From: Limnanthes douglasii subsp. nivea
Taxonomy: Eukaryota; Streptophyta; Magnoliopsida; Brassicales; Limnanthaceae
Assembly (NCBI GenBank): GCA_036936605.1
Contig: JAUPFV010000001.1
Coordinates: forward strand, 317,404,250-317,468,249
Length of the DNA: 64,000 bases
Direction: 5' to 3'
Within the stretch, counting starts at the first letter, position 1. Each line of letters starts with the position of its first letter. Of this stretch, positions 22,961-33,949 are shown piece by piece. Made by a program: the position numbers and the translations under genes. The notes under the pieces were generated by a model. The model was not told where the DNA came from. It worked only from the letters and a program-made list of their open reading frames with translations, and did no database searches.

Positions 22961-23672
22961 CTTAATTTTTTAACTTATGAATTTAATTACTAAAATTTAG
23001 TGTGTATTTTATTTTATAATAAAATTTATAAAAATTATTAACCATTTTAAATTTTTATTATTTGTGAAATACGAAATAAAAATATTATACTTTTTAAAAA
23101 TAAAATTATTAGCTTAGTTTTATTTTGAACTTTGCATATTTGATAATAGATGTGCATGTCAATTTTTCATTTTTTTTTTCTATAAAAAGAATCAATTATC
23201 TGAAAAGTTAACTATAATTATTATTCTGAACATCTCGAATAAGAATTTAGATTTTTAAAAAATATATTATTATATTTTAGCTAGGTGGTTTATTTCTTTA
23301 GATTTAATTAGATACTTATAGATTAATATCATAATTTTATATGTCTTAAAAGAGAGTCAGTTTTTTTTCTAGTGAGTAGAGTGATTTTTTCTTTTCTTCT
23401 TCCGTTTAGGAGTCTTTTTAGAGTGTGGCTTTTTCTTTTTAGTAAATATTTCTTTAATGGGTGATTTTCATTCTCATGAGTGGATGATTTTTATTTCTTT
23501 TATTTGGTCTCGGACGTCCCCTTATGTTTATGTTTGTTTTATCGATTATTTTTTGTTCTTTTTTATTTCATTGGCGGCTTTTTATACTATTGGTGTTTTT
23601 ATGTTTTTGGCTTTATTTATATACTATTGGTGTTTTTATGTTTTTGGATATGTCGTGCAGCGTATCTGATGT
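22961..23672. other. AT- and T-rich DNA, no gene seen
   Basis: T-rich strand with a 37-bp duplication (TATACTATTGGTGTTTTTAT at 23583 and 23620). No coding evidence. Confidence 0.5.
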
Positions 23673-24288
23673 TAGGGCTGTTATCGGTCCGGATTTTGAA
23701 GGAACCGGACCGGACCGTTAAGCTTATCAGTTCGGATCGGACCGTCAAGTTTTTGGTTTTAATTTTTGGAACCGGACCGAACCGCTAAGCTTTCGGTTCG
23801 GTTCGGTTCGATTTAGTGCGGTTCCGGTTCAGGTTCGGTCCGAGTTCGGTCCGGTTCGGTTTCGATCCGGTTCGATCCACTTAAAAAAAATCCAATTAAA
23901 ATTTGATTTTTAATTTTTTATTGAAGTAAATGATATAAAAACTAAAGTTTATAAGTTAATTTTTTATTTTGTTAATAAATAATAATAATAAATAATCGGT
24001 TCTAACAGTTTTATTGGTCTGATTTCCTATCAGTTCTACTGGTTTATCGGTTTTATCAGTTCGATTTCGTATCGGTTCTATCGATTTATCGGTTTGATTC
24101 CATATCGATCCAACGATTTATCAATTTTATCGGTTCGGTTCCTTACCAGTTTTTTTGTTTCGGTTCCATATCGATTTTCGGTTTTTAAAATGGAACCGCG
24201 AACCGAACTGTTAAGATTCGATCCAGTTCTCAGTCCGGTCCTTATCGGTTCGATCCCAGTCCGATTCTCAGTTCTGGACAACTGTTTA
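23673..24288. mobile_element. CGGTTC-rich repeat, possibly hAT-like non-autonomous element
   Basis: Both ends are dense in CGGTTCGG/CCGAACCG motifs in opposite senses around an AT-rich centre. The left end TAGGGCTGTTATC and the right end GACAACTGTTTA are loosely complementary, recalling hAT MITEs whose ends read TAGGG(T/C)TGT. No convincing 8-bp target duplication was found, so class and limits are tentative. Confidence 0.4.
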
Positions 24289-25540
24289 AAGACCTATTTA
24301 TGGGAATTGCGAGGATAGTATCTTTGTAGCTTTTCCGTTTATATGTAGAGGAAGTGGAGATTGAAAATAGGAATGCGAGTAGTAGATAGTTTTGGTGGTG
24401 GTTAATTTCTCGAGCTGGTTTTTAAAAACGGATTAAAAAAAATTTCAAGTTTTTTTATAAAGGTGTTTGTTTGTCCCAAGAACTAATTTTTTTCTTTTTT
24501 TAATTTCGTAACTTTAGGTTTTTTTTTTTGTTCTTCATGATTTTGATAAAGTTATTGTAAGTTTTTGCGATTTTCTTGATATTTAGAAATAATGGTTGTG
24601 AGTACGTAGAAAATGTGACACTATAATTTCGGTAATTTTTTTATATGTATTTTTATTTACGTTATACATATAAAGTTTCATGTCCTAGATTAAAAAAATT
24701 TATATCTAAATTTTAGATTTTCTAATATAATTTTGAGTTAATTTATGTTTTTCAGCTATCGTCATTGTCATAGTACATGTACAGTAGTTTTAGTTGCATG
24801 GTGATGCAATCCCATAACTTTTACTCCATTCGGCATCGAAAAATATCCGTAACTTTATATAATATAACTATATACTATTTAATAATATATATGGATTTCT
24901 CTGAAAATTATATTTGTAATTTTGTGTAAAGGATTTGGTGGATTCCGTTACTTGTGTACGACTTCAACATATAAACATTTGAAAAATATAAGTAAATATA
25001 ATACATATGTTTCAGATAGTCTAGTAAAATTAAATTCATAAATAGGAGTTTTGATAAAGGAAAAGAAGAAATAAGATTCGTTAAAGTGTGAAATATTATC
25101 CTATTAAGAAGTTTGCTTTATTTTAGAAGTATGGAGGTTAATTTTTAACCATACAAATCAAAATTATATTGGCTATTTTTATAAAGTTTCATTTGCATTA
25201 CATGTTCATACTTTCTCAAATATATTTAAAACTAAAATTAGGATTTTTAGGTTTATTCACTTTTTATAGTTCTATATAATATTATATAATAATTCTGATG
25301 ATGGCTGAACTTTCTGGAGGTTTATGCCAATTTGGTATAAGGACAAGAGCAAGAATTTCAACTAATCTCACCTAAAATGGTGAGGTTATTATAAAGAACA
25401 ATATTTTCACAAAGGTGGCTTAATGTAAAGAGATTACAAATAATATTAATTCGAATGTTACAAATAAAATGATGAATAAAAGAAAAGAATAAATATATAG
25501 CCGTGTTAAAAAATAAAGAATGCATGACTCAGTAACTTTT
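24289..25540. other. AT-rich intergenic DNA, nothing recognised
   Basis: No ORF, paired repeat or RNA gene recognised. It includes the presumed 3' flank of the peptide gene, with AT-rich TTTATTTTTT and TTTATTCAT stretches on the minus strand. Confidence 0.5.
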
Positions 25541-25583
25541 CTGACCACGATTCGAACCTAAATGTTCAATACGACCAAGAGTC

Positions 25584-26129
25584 CTAAACATTTTTTGGAC
25601 CACAATGTTTAATTGATCCAAGAGTTTGACGCCTTTCGGTAAATTTATGCCCAACACCCGGACTCGGACCTGATTCTTTGATCGACCCAAGCGTGTCTAA
25701 TGTATGTCGTCTTTCCGTAAACTTGTGTCCTTCACCTGGACTTGGACCGGATTCTTTAATTGAACCAAGTGTGTCTATAGTTGTAAATTTATGTCCATCA
25801 CCTGGACTAGAACCCGACTCTTTAATCGAACCAAGTGTGTCTAATGCATGTCGCCTTTCCGTAAACTTGTGTCCATCGCCAGGGGCTGGACCAGAATCTT
25901 TAATCGAACCAAGTGTGTCTAGTCTATCCGTAAACTTATGTCCAACGCCTGGAGTCGGACTCGAATGTTTAACCGAACCAAGTTCGAGAAAACTACCTAC
26001 TATATCTTTTTTCTTAGTTTTTTCTAGCCGAAGCACATTAAAAAAATCCCGAGCTTGGGTTTCGACGTAAATAGAACTAAACAATACAAACACGAAAAAT
26101 ATAGCTAGAGACTTTGGAGTAGACACCAT
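25584..26129 (-). CDS. Secreted multi-copy signalling-peptide precursor (CEP/PIP-like)
   Basis: An intact 181-residue ORF from ATG 26129. Residues 1-26 form a clear signal peptide (hydrophobic IFFVFVLFSSI, likely cut after TQA). A short basic pro-region follows. The rest is a tandem repeat of 22-26 residues, each starting LGSIK and carrying a small Gly/Pro motif ending GH: HSSPTPGVGH (55-64), DSGPAPGDGH (78-87), ESGSSPGDGH (104-113), ESGPSPGEGH (126-135), ESGPSPGVGH (152-161). A sixth unit is degenerate (HCGPKNV, end). KFTERR with basic residues often follows each motif. In known families, SGPS...GxGH marks PIP/PIPL peptides and SPGVGH ends CEP peptides; both are processed, hydroxyproline-bearing apoplastic hormones read by leucine-rich-repeat receptor kinases. 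The exact family is unresolved: the upstream FRPT of CEPs is absent. A TATA box lies about 55 bp upstream of the ATG. Single exon. Confidence 0.85.
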   Translation of the reverse strand: MVSTPKSLAIFFVFVLFSSIYVETQARDFFNVLRLEKTKKKDIVGSFLELGSVKHSSPTPGVGHKFTDRLDTLGSIKDSGPAPGDGHKFTERRHALDTLGSIKESGSSPGDGHKFTTIDTLGSIKESGPSPGEGHKFTERRHTLDTLGSIKESGPSPGVGHKFTERRQTLGSIKHCGPKNV

Positions 26130-26180
26130 TTTAGTTATTGTTATGTTGTGTTGTTATGTAATATTTTGTATGATGTATAG

Positions 26181-26189
26181 TATTTATAG
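26181..26189 (-). promoter_or_regulatory. TATA box of peptide gene
   Basis: CTATAAATA on the minus strand, about 55 bp before the ATG at 26129. The leader between them is short and AC/AT-rich. Confidence 0.6.
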
Positions 26190-26199
26190 TGGTCCGAAG

Positions 26200-28380
26200 A
26201 TATAGAAGTAGAGTTTATTTTTGCTTTGACTCTTTTCCAAGGAAAAGATATAGAGTTCGAAGAATATTTGATTTGAAAACGTGTAGGTATGATTTGGGAA
26301 AATACCTTATAGTTTCATGCCTACAACAAAATGTAAAGACTATTGTCCAAGCTTATACTTAGTTTAATTGAGAATTGAAAATGATTGTTACATTGCAGAT
26401 TCATGAATCTTTTTTTTAAATAAAGTTATGATCTATATTTCTTTTACTTATTTATTTTTTATTATTATTTTAATTATTTGATTATTATTTTAGAAGCAAC
26501 AATTAAATTTCTTGATTATATAAATATTAATTAATTTGATTTTACCCTAAAAATCAATTACAATTATCTGAATTATTATATAAACTAATATTGGTGGATA
26601 TTTTATATTTGAATATTCACTAAAATTGATCGAATTTATTCCGAGATTGAATAAATTGAGTACTTAATTTGGTAAGTACTCAAATAATTGTTCGATATCA
26701 AAACGGTTGCATCAAATGAGTCGAAGTTAGAAAATTGAAGGAAGTAGTTGATAATATTGAATTTGTTTGATAATGTGGCGGCCTTGGTCGTTGGAAACGA
26801 AAAGATTGAATAGCTTGAAGGCTAGGTAAAAGAATAGACCAAAGACCATGGGTATTTTTGAAATTTAAATTCAGGACTTATTAGTTTATTTTTATAGAAT
26901 ACTCTATATAACTTGACTAGTCGTGTTGTCCCACCATTTTATTAGTCCAAATTGACTAATTTGACTATACATACACATATTGTTTTTATCAAATATTTTA
27001 AAATTTAAACTTAGTTGGAGCTGAATTTTCAAACACAAAATTTCTAATCTTAGTTTTTAATGTTTTAGTGAGGTTGCAAATTTGGTTTAAATGCGAAGTT
27101 AGTTATTTTTATTATAACTCATTTTTCTTATAAGTTTAATTTTAAAATACGCGGTGAAGGTTTTTTTTAATTACCATATATAAAAAAAAATTATTTTAAA
27201 TTGTAACAAAATATTCGGCAAATGTTCACCAATTATGACATGTGTCGGCCAGATTTAGCCAGCTACAACTTCATATTTTATATACTAAATTTATCAAATC
27301 TATTATAACTAAAACACTCTCACAAAATATTTTAAAACCAAAAAATTATATACGAAAATTCAAACAATTGCAAAATTTTCACCTAACATATCAAAATATA
27401 AAAGAAAAATATAAAACAAAACTCATTATAAAAAAAAGAAAAAAAGACCGACTATATATAAAATATAGTCAAAAGAAAAAGAACCAATCATCAATTTGAT
27501 TTAATTACGAATATCATAAAGCCTAGAGGAAACTAAGTTCTTTTTGCTAGGAGGGTTTAAGTACATACTATTTCTTTCCATTTAAAATAAACATATTTTA
27601 AAGTAATACTTTTGTTCTGTTTTAATATAATTATGATTCTAAAACTTTAAAACATTTTTTTATACAATTTATTATTTTAACTTTTATTTTTAATTGTTTA
27701 TTTATGTTATAAAATTATAGTAATTAATATAAATAAATAAAATAATTATATAAGTATTTTTACAAAATCCTGTCGTTTTAATATATCAATCTTAAATTAC
27801 ATTTATTTTGAAAAAAAGTTATAATTTTCGTGACAGTATTAAATCTACACGAATAAACATAACCAAGGAATCCTCTTTTTATTTTGATGTCTCCAAATAT
27901 ATCACAATCAAAAGCTATGGTATTAAGCCGATGGCTAAAATAAGATAGAGTAGCGCACGGCATAGTCTCCATCACATGGCATTTACTTTTTCTCGGTGGC
28001 TAGAGGCTAATTTAAGACAACTTGTTATATATATTGCTTTATCTTGGCACGGAAAATAGTGGGTGGGTTTAGAGATGTGCTTTTATGCGTCTTTAAATTT
28101 AAATTGGCTTTGCAGATAAATGCGTTGAGTTATGTGTCCGGTCAATGTTTATAATATTTTTAAATTGTTTTCTTTTAAGTTGTTAAAATTATTATGTTAA
28201 AATTTATTAATTTTATATACTCCTTCCGATAAAAATAATGCACAATCCAAACCAATTTAATTTTTTTTTCAATTTTTTACTAAAACAAAAATGAAACATG
28301 AATATAAAAACTATAATTTATATAACCATATTTTAATAAAATATAATATATAGATTCTTCGATTCTCCTGCATGCTTGAT
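26200..28380. other. AT-rich intergenic DNA, no gene seen
   Basis: The first 100-200 bp are the upstream region of the peptide gene. The rest is AT-rich. A Lys/Ile-rich frame at 27242-27499 and a 65-codon frame at 27778-27975 (minus) look like chance ORFs. Confidence 0.5.
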
Positions 28381-28489
28381 TGTTATGCTTCAATTCATAT
28401 AGCCTGTTTTAGGATTTTTCGAATAGTTCTTCTCTATTTTTCGCCGAATTTGCTCTTTTCTTAATTTATCTGATTTTTATGGAGGTCTT

Positions 28490-28979
28490 CAATAATGTCG
28501 TTTTTGAGAAGAAGATTTTCCAAATCTTCAATCCACAAACAACTCTTTGAAAATCACAAAAGCAAACATCAAATCAACAAGACCAAACAATATTATTAAA
28601 ATATTTGCAGACAGTGTGAGGAAGACAAACAACCATTTGGTATTCAAATCAATCAAAATAATGGAGAAAACAGACCACATCTCCTTACAGTATCTCAAAG
28701 TGTTAAACACCGGCTTAATCTAGTGTCAAAGTATACCCTTAATGGCAAATTCTTTCAAGGATTATCCAAAATAAAATTACTTAACCAATTCTTAGAGTTG
28801 CTGAGATTTAAAGGAGAAAATAGTTTATCTATATGGGACTGCATGCATGTTCTTCTTGAATTTGATTTAAAATAATGTTTCCGCAAAATTTGGTCTAGAA
28901 ATGTTTAGACTACAGGCGAAGCATCCATGAGGTTGTTAAGATAAAATGCAAAATTCAATCCAAAATATGAAAGTGCTTC
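28490..28979 (+). pseudogene. LINE ORF1 (DUF4283), part before Tat-2
   Basis: Plus-strand text around 28730-28970 (YTLNGKFFQGLSKI, FKGENSLSIWDCMHVLLEFD, ASMRLLR, NAKFNPKYES) fits the DUF4283 domain of plant LINE ORF1, an RNA-binding coat-like protein. Several stops break it. The sequence resumes exactly after the Tat-2 target duplication at 39513, so one LINE has been split. The start of the element is not defined. Confidence 0.72.
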
Positions 28980-29306
28980 TGATAAGGGAGCAATTCGCCG
29001 ATAATAAGAACAAGGGGCCAATTGTGAACAGAAGGAACTTAAAATACCTATTAGAATATTTATCATTAATTAGAGAGTAATTTATAAACAATGTATATAA
29101 AAAAGGACTAAAGAGGAAATAAAGTAAGCCCACCAATGACATAAATGGGTCCACCTTCCAACACTATAAAAGGAGATTCTTTATTCTTGGTAGGTGGGAC
29201 ATTCCATATTATTCTATTCTCTTTGCACTTTCTCTCTCTATACTCTCTCTCTAGTCACATCAGATTCAAGATCCGAAATATTCCTCAGTCATTTATTCTC
29301 TCATCA
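28980..29306 (+). repeat. Tat-2 5' LTR
   Basis: 327 bp, TGATAAGGGAG to TTCTCTCATCA. It pairs with 39186-39512. Promoter TATA at 29165. Confidence 0.96.
29165..29172 (+). promoter_or_regulatory. TATA box of Tat-2 LTR
   Basis: TATAAAAG within the 5' LTR, followed by a CT-rich leader (CTTTCTCTCTCTATACTCTC). The same box lies at 39371 in the 3' LTR. Confidence 0.75.
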
Positions 29307-29307
29307 T

Positions 29308-29325
29308 TGGCGTCGTCTGTGGGAA
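29308..29325 (+). promoter_or_regulatory. Tat-2 primer-binding site
   Basis: TGGCGTCGTCTGTGGGAA begins one base after the LTR, with one change from the Tat-1 site in the first 13 bases. Likely a tRNA-Arg type PBS as in Ogre/Tat. Confidence 0.8.
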
Positions 29326-29375
29326 CACATGATACCAAAAAAGAATTTTTTTCTTTGAAAATCACGATTAAAAAG

Positions 29376-31170
29376 ATGAATGACGCGGCTGTTGAAGAAA
29401 GGGTCGGGAGAGAAGTAGCCCAAGCCATATCGTTATCCGAGGGTGAAGGAGCTCCGGGTCAAGAACGCTATGACCAAGGTCGGGACAAACGATCGACCCT
29501 TATCATGACCCGAAGACAGCTCCTGGAAGACATTGCCAGGCTGAACGCTGAAAGCGAGCAGGCACTAGACGAGAAAAGGATTCGGGAAGGAAAAGGCAAG
29601 GAACCGCTCGTGGATGAAAGCAGAGGCAATCCGGCTGCGGGCCATCGCATCGAGGCCCGGCCTGTAAGGTATTATCGGGAGCCTCGTCCCAAGGAGGGAC
29701 GAAATACCAGAAAGCAGCGGTACCCGGAGGACCACCACGGCCTTTCCACTGACTACACCTCGGATGACTCATCAGGAAAGAGTATCGACGGCTGGAAAGG
29801 CTAAACAAACGCGCACAGAAAGATCGTTCCCGATGAAACCGAGGACCTCGGTCAGACTCTCCGAAGTATAAAAAAGGTAGCACCGAAAAACGGACTCCAG
29901 CGTCGTTTGAAAAAGAAGAAATGCCCGCGGCCAGTCGGGAAGAGCGGGTAGCACTTCCTCAAGTTTAGTGGCAACCTTCGAACAGCCAGAACCAGGGGTA
30001 TCAAACCAGCAGCCAGTTCATCAATCCAGGGGATGAAGGACTCTACGGAGTTCAGACAGAAGGACTCGGAGGCGGAGCTTTCGGGTACGGGATGAATTGG
30101 AGAGCTTCCCCATTGTCCAACGAGATATTAGCGGGGCATCTCCCGAAGCGTTTCGATATTTCTAAATTGGAGAAGTACGATGGAAAGAAGGATCCGGATA
30201 ACCACCTGGAAGCTTTCAAAAACTTCATGCTGAGTTTCGACAATGATGATAAACTCCTATGTAGGGCGTTTTCGATGACTTTCCGGGATCGGGCGTCCAA
30301 GTGGTACAACCGATTACCACAAGGTTGCATCAAAAACTTCGGGATGTTCTGGACAATGTTCAGGCAACATTCTGTCGGGAGCAAGAGCTTCCGGGCAAAC
30401 GGTGACACTATCATGAATTGTAAGCAGAGGTTGGGAGAGAGCCTCAGGGATTATACCAGGCGTTTTATCGACGCTAAAACCGACCTGGACCATTGCGAGG
30501 AAAACGTGGCACTGACCGCATATCGGCTGGGCTTGCTCCCGGGGCCGATGAAACAATCAGTAACTAAGAAGCAAGCATTCACTTTTTCCGCCCTTCTGGC
30601 TCAAGTAGAAAAGTAGATATTGATCGAAGAAACCGAGGCATCCGAACTGGTTGCACAAATTCAGCAGAGCGCGCAAGCGGCGGTAGTGATAAGACATGGG
30701 ACTCGATCTAGTTACGCACAGACAGCTCAGCCGGTTAGCACTATACCTTCGATCCAATCCTTACCTACCAAACCTTCGGCTCCACCTAGCCAGAAAACGA
30801 AGCATACGAGTCAAATGACTTCGCAACCCATATCTAATAAGTGGATCTGACCTGCTTGTTTAGCCGACCTAATAGAATATGTGTCATCAATATACGAAAA
30901 AACTAAGAAAAGCGGGATGTATCAAAGACCTTTACCGATACCGACGCCTCGGGAACAGAGAAACAACCGTTATTGTCGCTATCACGAAGACGTGGGGAAC
31001 GATACTAAGGACTGCATCGCACTCAAAAAAGAAATACAGATGCTCATAGAACACGGAAACCTCCTGGAATATTTTAAGAAAGCCCAGCAAAGTACGACTT
31101 CGAAAGAAGTTGTGATAATTCTGAAGCCCGAGACCGCTATGACCATTTCCGAGGTAACCGACCCCTTCGA
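29376..31170 (+). pseudogene. Tat-2 gag, broken
   Basis: Starts at ATG 29376 (MNDAAVEERVGREVAQAIS). The N-terminal part has the LLEDIARLNAESEQAL helix and basic linkers. A frameshift near 29790 is followed by TGA and TAG. The core gag domain (30092-30616) reads FDISKLEKYDGKKDPDNHL, FRDRASKWYNRLPQG, KQRLGESLRDYTRRF and AYRLGLLPGPM. The downstream pieces are in the same frame, interrupted by TAG at 30614 and TGA at 30848. The GNDTKDCIALKKEIQMLIEH segment (about 30990-31055) is the zinc-finger-like end. Comparison with Tat-1 suggests these two stops arose from CAG and CGA codons. Confidence 0.9.
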
Positions 31171-31990
31171 CGTTTCGATTGAATACCTCGACCCCGATGC
31201 GAATCGCAACATCATCGGAATCATCGAAGAAGAAGCTGAGGAAAATGTTGGTAATGTGAGAAACTTTTGTGAATTCTTTGAATCTCTGACTATCTTCGGT
31301 GGAGATTCTATGGCAGGTACCACACACTCTTCTAGGAAAAGGCATATTGTGAATCTAACCACCCAAATAGAGGCTCGAGCTTACCCCCACTCCAAAAGCG
31401 TCCCCTCGCCGATCCTCTATTTCGACGACGACGACATGAGAGATATAGCCGGCCCTCACGAGGATGCCATTGTGATCGGGGCGGCCATTGCGGGGGAGGA
31501 AGTCCGACGCATCTTGGTGGATACAGGTAGTTCGGCCAACATAATCTTCGCGTCCACCTTCGCCAAATTTAGGACGCCTCCGGTCATCACACGGTCAGAC
31601 CGTACCATAGTGTGATTTACAGGGTCGGCAGCTGACGTTATCGGAGAGTTTGAGGGTATCGTTCAGTTAGGCCGCGGCCCATTTAAGAAGGAGGTCATCG
31701 TTCTGTTCGCGGTAGTAGACGCACCGGCTTCTCATAACGCAATTTTTGGCAGATCATGGATATCGCGAATGTATGCGGTGTCATCTACAGTTCATCAGTG
31801 TTTGAAATACGTAATCGGAAACAACGTAGGTATAGTCCAAAGTAGCCAGAAAGCGGCGCGGGAGTGTTACTGGGCAGCTTTAGCACCCAAGAAGGATCAA
31901 GAGATGGATCAGGCGCGGGAATACCAGTTAAAAGGGCTCCCCCGGGTTCATTACCTGTTGATGATCCTAGGGAGGCTCCTAGCTATCTGA
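31171..31990 (+). pseudogene. Tat-2 protease region
   Basis: The acidic junction (GIIEEEAEENVGN) and the protease signature VRRILVDTGSSANIIF are present. A TGA at 31613, in the middle of the domain, replaces the glycine codon seen in Tat-1. The frame then resumes with the linker APASHNAIFGRSWI, STVHQCLKYV. A frameshift near 31920 moves the reading into the RT-side frame. Confidence 0.9.
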
Positions 31991-32907
31991 CTACCGACGA
32001 AGAATGTGAACAACACCCGTTTGCAGAAGGAAAAGTCCTGCAGATTGGGGTTTGTTTGTCGCCAACCTTCAGGGAAAAATTATTGGCTTTACTTCGGGAA
32101 AATTTAGACTTATTCGCATGGTGCTCGGGGGACGTAACCGGAGTCCCGGAGTCTTGTGTTATTCACAGACTCACTGTTAACAGAAACGTCAGACCTGTCT
32201 CTTAAAAACGTCGAGTTTTTTCCTCGGAAAAGGTAGACATTATTTTACGCGAAGTCGAAAGAATGATCACCGTCGGGCACATAAAGGAAGCAAGTTACCC
32301 GCTGTGGACCTCCAATCTCGTTCTGGTAAAGAAGAAAAACGGGAAGTGGAGGATGTGCGTGGACTTCACCGACCTCAATCGGGCGTGCCCGAAGGACCCT
32401 TTCCCGATGCCAAGGATTGACCAATTGGTATATTCCACTTTGGGGAATAGACTACTGTCATTCATGGATGCGTACGCCGGCTATAATCAGATCAAGTTGC
32501 ACCCAGCAGATCAGGAAAACACCGCGTTTATAACTGGTCGAGGTCTATACTGCTACAAGGCCATGCCGTTCGGACTGAAAAATGTCGGAGCAACATACTA
32601 GAGGCTTGTTAATAAAACGTTTGAGGGCCAAATTGGGAGGAATATGGAGGTGTACATTGATGACATGTTAGTCAAAAGCGTCACGGACGAAGACCATCTT
32701 ACTGACTTGCGGGAAAGTTTCGATAACCTCAGGGGTATAAACCTCAAGCTCAACCCCGAAAAATGCTCATTCGGCGTCAGGTCAGACAAATTTCTAGGTT
32801 TCTTTGTTAGCGAAAAAGGGATTGAATCTGATCCCATCCAACTCCGAGCGCTTACCGACATGACCCCGCCTAAGAACATCAAGGAAGTCCAGATCCTAAC
32901 TGGGTGA
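31930..32907 (+). pseudogene. Tat-2 reverse transcriptase
   Basis: RT blocks in order: LLRENLDLFAWCSGDVTGVP, SNLVLVKKKNGKWRMCVDFT, PMPRIDQLVYST, FMDAYAGYNQI, MPFGLKNVGATY, YIDDMLVKS (catalytic), KCSFGVRSDKFLGFFVSEKG. Stops lie at 32203 (TAA), 32599 (TAG) and 32905 (TGA), all in frame with the surrounding coding sequence. Tat-1 reads CAA and CAG at the first two sites. Confidence 0.93.
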
Positions 32908-33480
32908 TTGGCTGCTTTAAACTGTTTTATCTCTCGTTCATCTGACAAATGCGCCCCATTTTTTCAGGTCTTGAGACATGCCAAGAATTTTGTATGGACA
33001 CCCGAATGTAACGACGCATTCTTAGGGATTAAGCGATATCTATCGTCCCCGAATCGTTTAACGAAGCCTCTGACAGGCGAAACCCTTTTCCTTTACATTG
33101 CGTTTACTGATTTTGCAGTTAGTGCGGCCTTGATCAGTGAGTCAGGACCAGCCCCTACAGCGGTCTACTTTGTAAGAAAAAACTTACTGGATACGGAAAC
33201 ACGGTATCTGCGGCTGGAAAAAATGGCATTAGCCTTAGTGACTGCAGCACGAAAAATGCGTCCGTATTTTCAAGCACACCCTATCATCGTCCGCACCTCA
33301 TTTCCGCTCAAATACATCCTCCAGCGACCGGACATGTCTGGGAGAATGTCTAAATGGTCGGTCGACTTAGGTGATTACGACATCAACTTTGAACCACGGA
33401 CAGCAGTCAAAGGCCAAGTTCTGGCTGATTTTTTAGTAGAATTCCATTCCGAGCATCCAGATCAGGACGCACCATCTGAA
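32908..33480 (+). pseudogene. Tat-2 first RNase H
   Basis: Start of a 390-codon open frame (32908-34080). Contains FVWTPECNDAF, YIAFTDFAVSAALI, YFVRKNLLDTETRYLRLEK, LALVTAARKMRPYFQAHPI and MSKWSVDLGDYDINFEP. The catalytic acidic residues appear present. The connection to the aRNH is short and acidic (EEAEPSEW). Confidence 0.92.
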
Positions 33481-33489
33481 GAGGCCGAA

Positions 33490-33890
33490 CCCAGTGAGTG
33501 GACCATCCGCACCGACGGGGGGGCGAATGTCAATGGTTGCGAAGTGGGTGTACAGATAGTCACCCCAACGGGCATCAGCATGCACCAGGCCATCCGATTC
33601 GGTTTTTCCACTTCGAACAACGAAGCTGAATACGAAGCTGCCCTGGCCGGACTAAGGCTAGCACAAGTATGTGGGGCAAGACAAGTGCGCCTCGTTAGTG
33701 ATTCTCAGCTTCTGATAAACCAAGCCTCAGGAATTGCGGACGCCAGGAAAGAGCATCTGGTCCAGTACTTGGCAACGCTAAGAGTGCTAGCTGCCTCGTT
33801 TTTCAAAATCACGTACGAGCATGTCCCGAGGAGCGAGAACATTGTGGCGGACTCCTTAGCAGCGGCTTCCTGTTTGAGCAATTATCCCTG
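33490..33890 (+). pseudogene. Tat-2 archaeal-type second RNase H
   Basis: The extra RNase H typical of the Tat group, here with its catalytic set visible: WTIRTDGGANVNG (Asp), NNEAEYEAALAGLRLAQV (Glu), LVSDSQLLINQ (Asp) and HVPRSENIVADSLA (final Asp). This domain is uninterrupted, unlike the Tat-1 copy. It lies in the same open frame as the first RNase H. Confidence 0.92.
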
Positions 33891-33949
33891 GGTAACCGAG
33901 CAAGAGAATCCATCCATCATCAAACGGCAGGAGCTTGATAACCGACCCA

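Noticed and set aside
24094..24318. ORFs in the CGGTTC-rich repeat
   Set aside because: Repeated Arg/Ser/Phe or Arg/Thr text follows from the CGGTTC motif on either strand.
27242..27499. 85-codon Lys/Ile-rich ORF
   Set aside because: AT-rich composition alone explains it; no start context, domain or repeat conservation.
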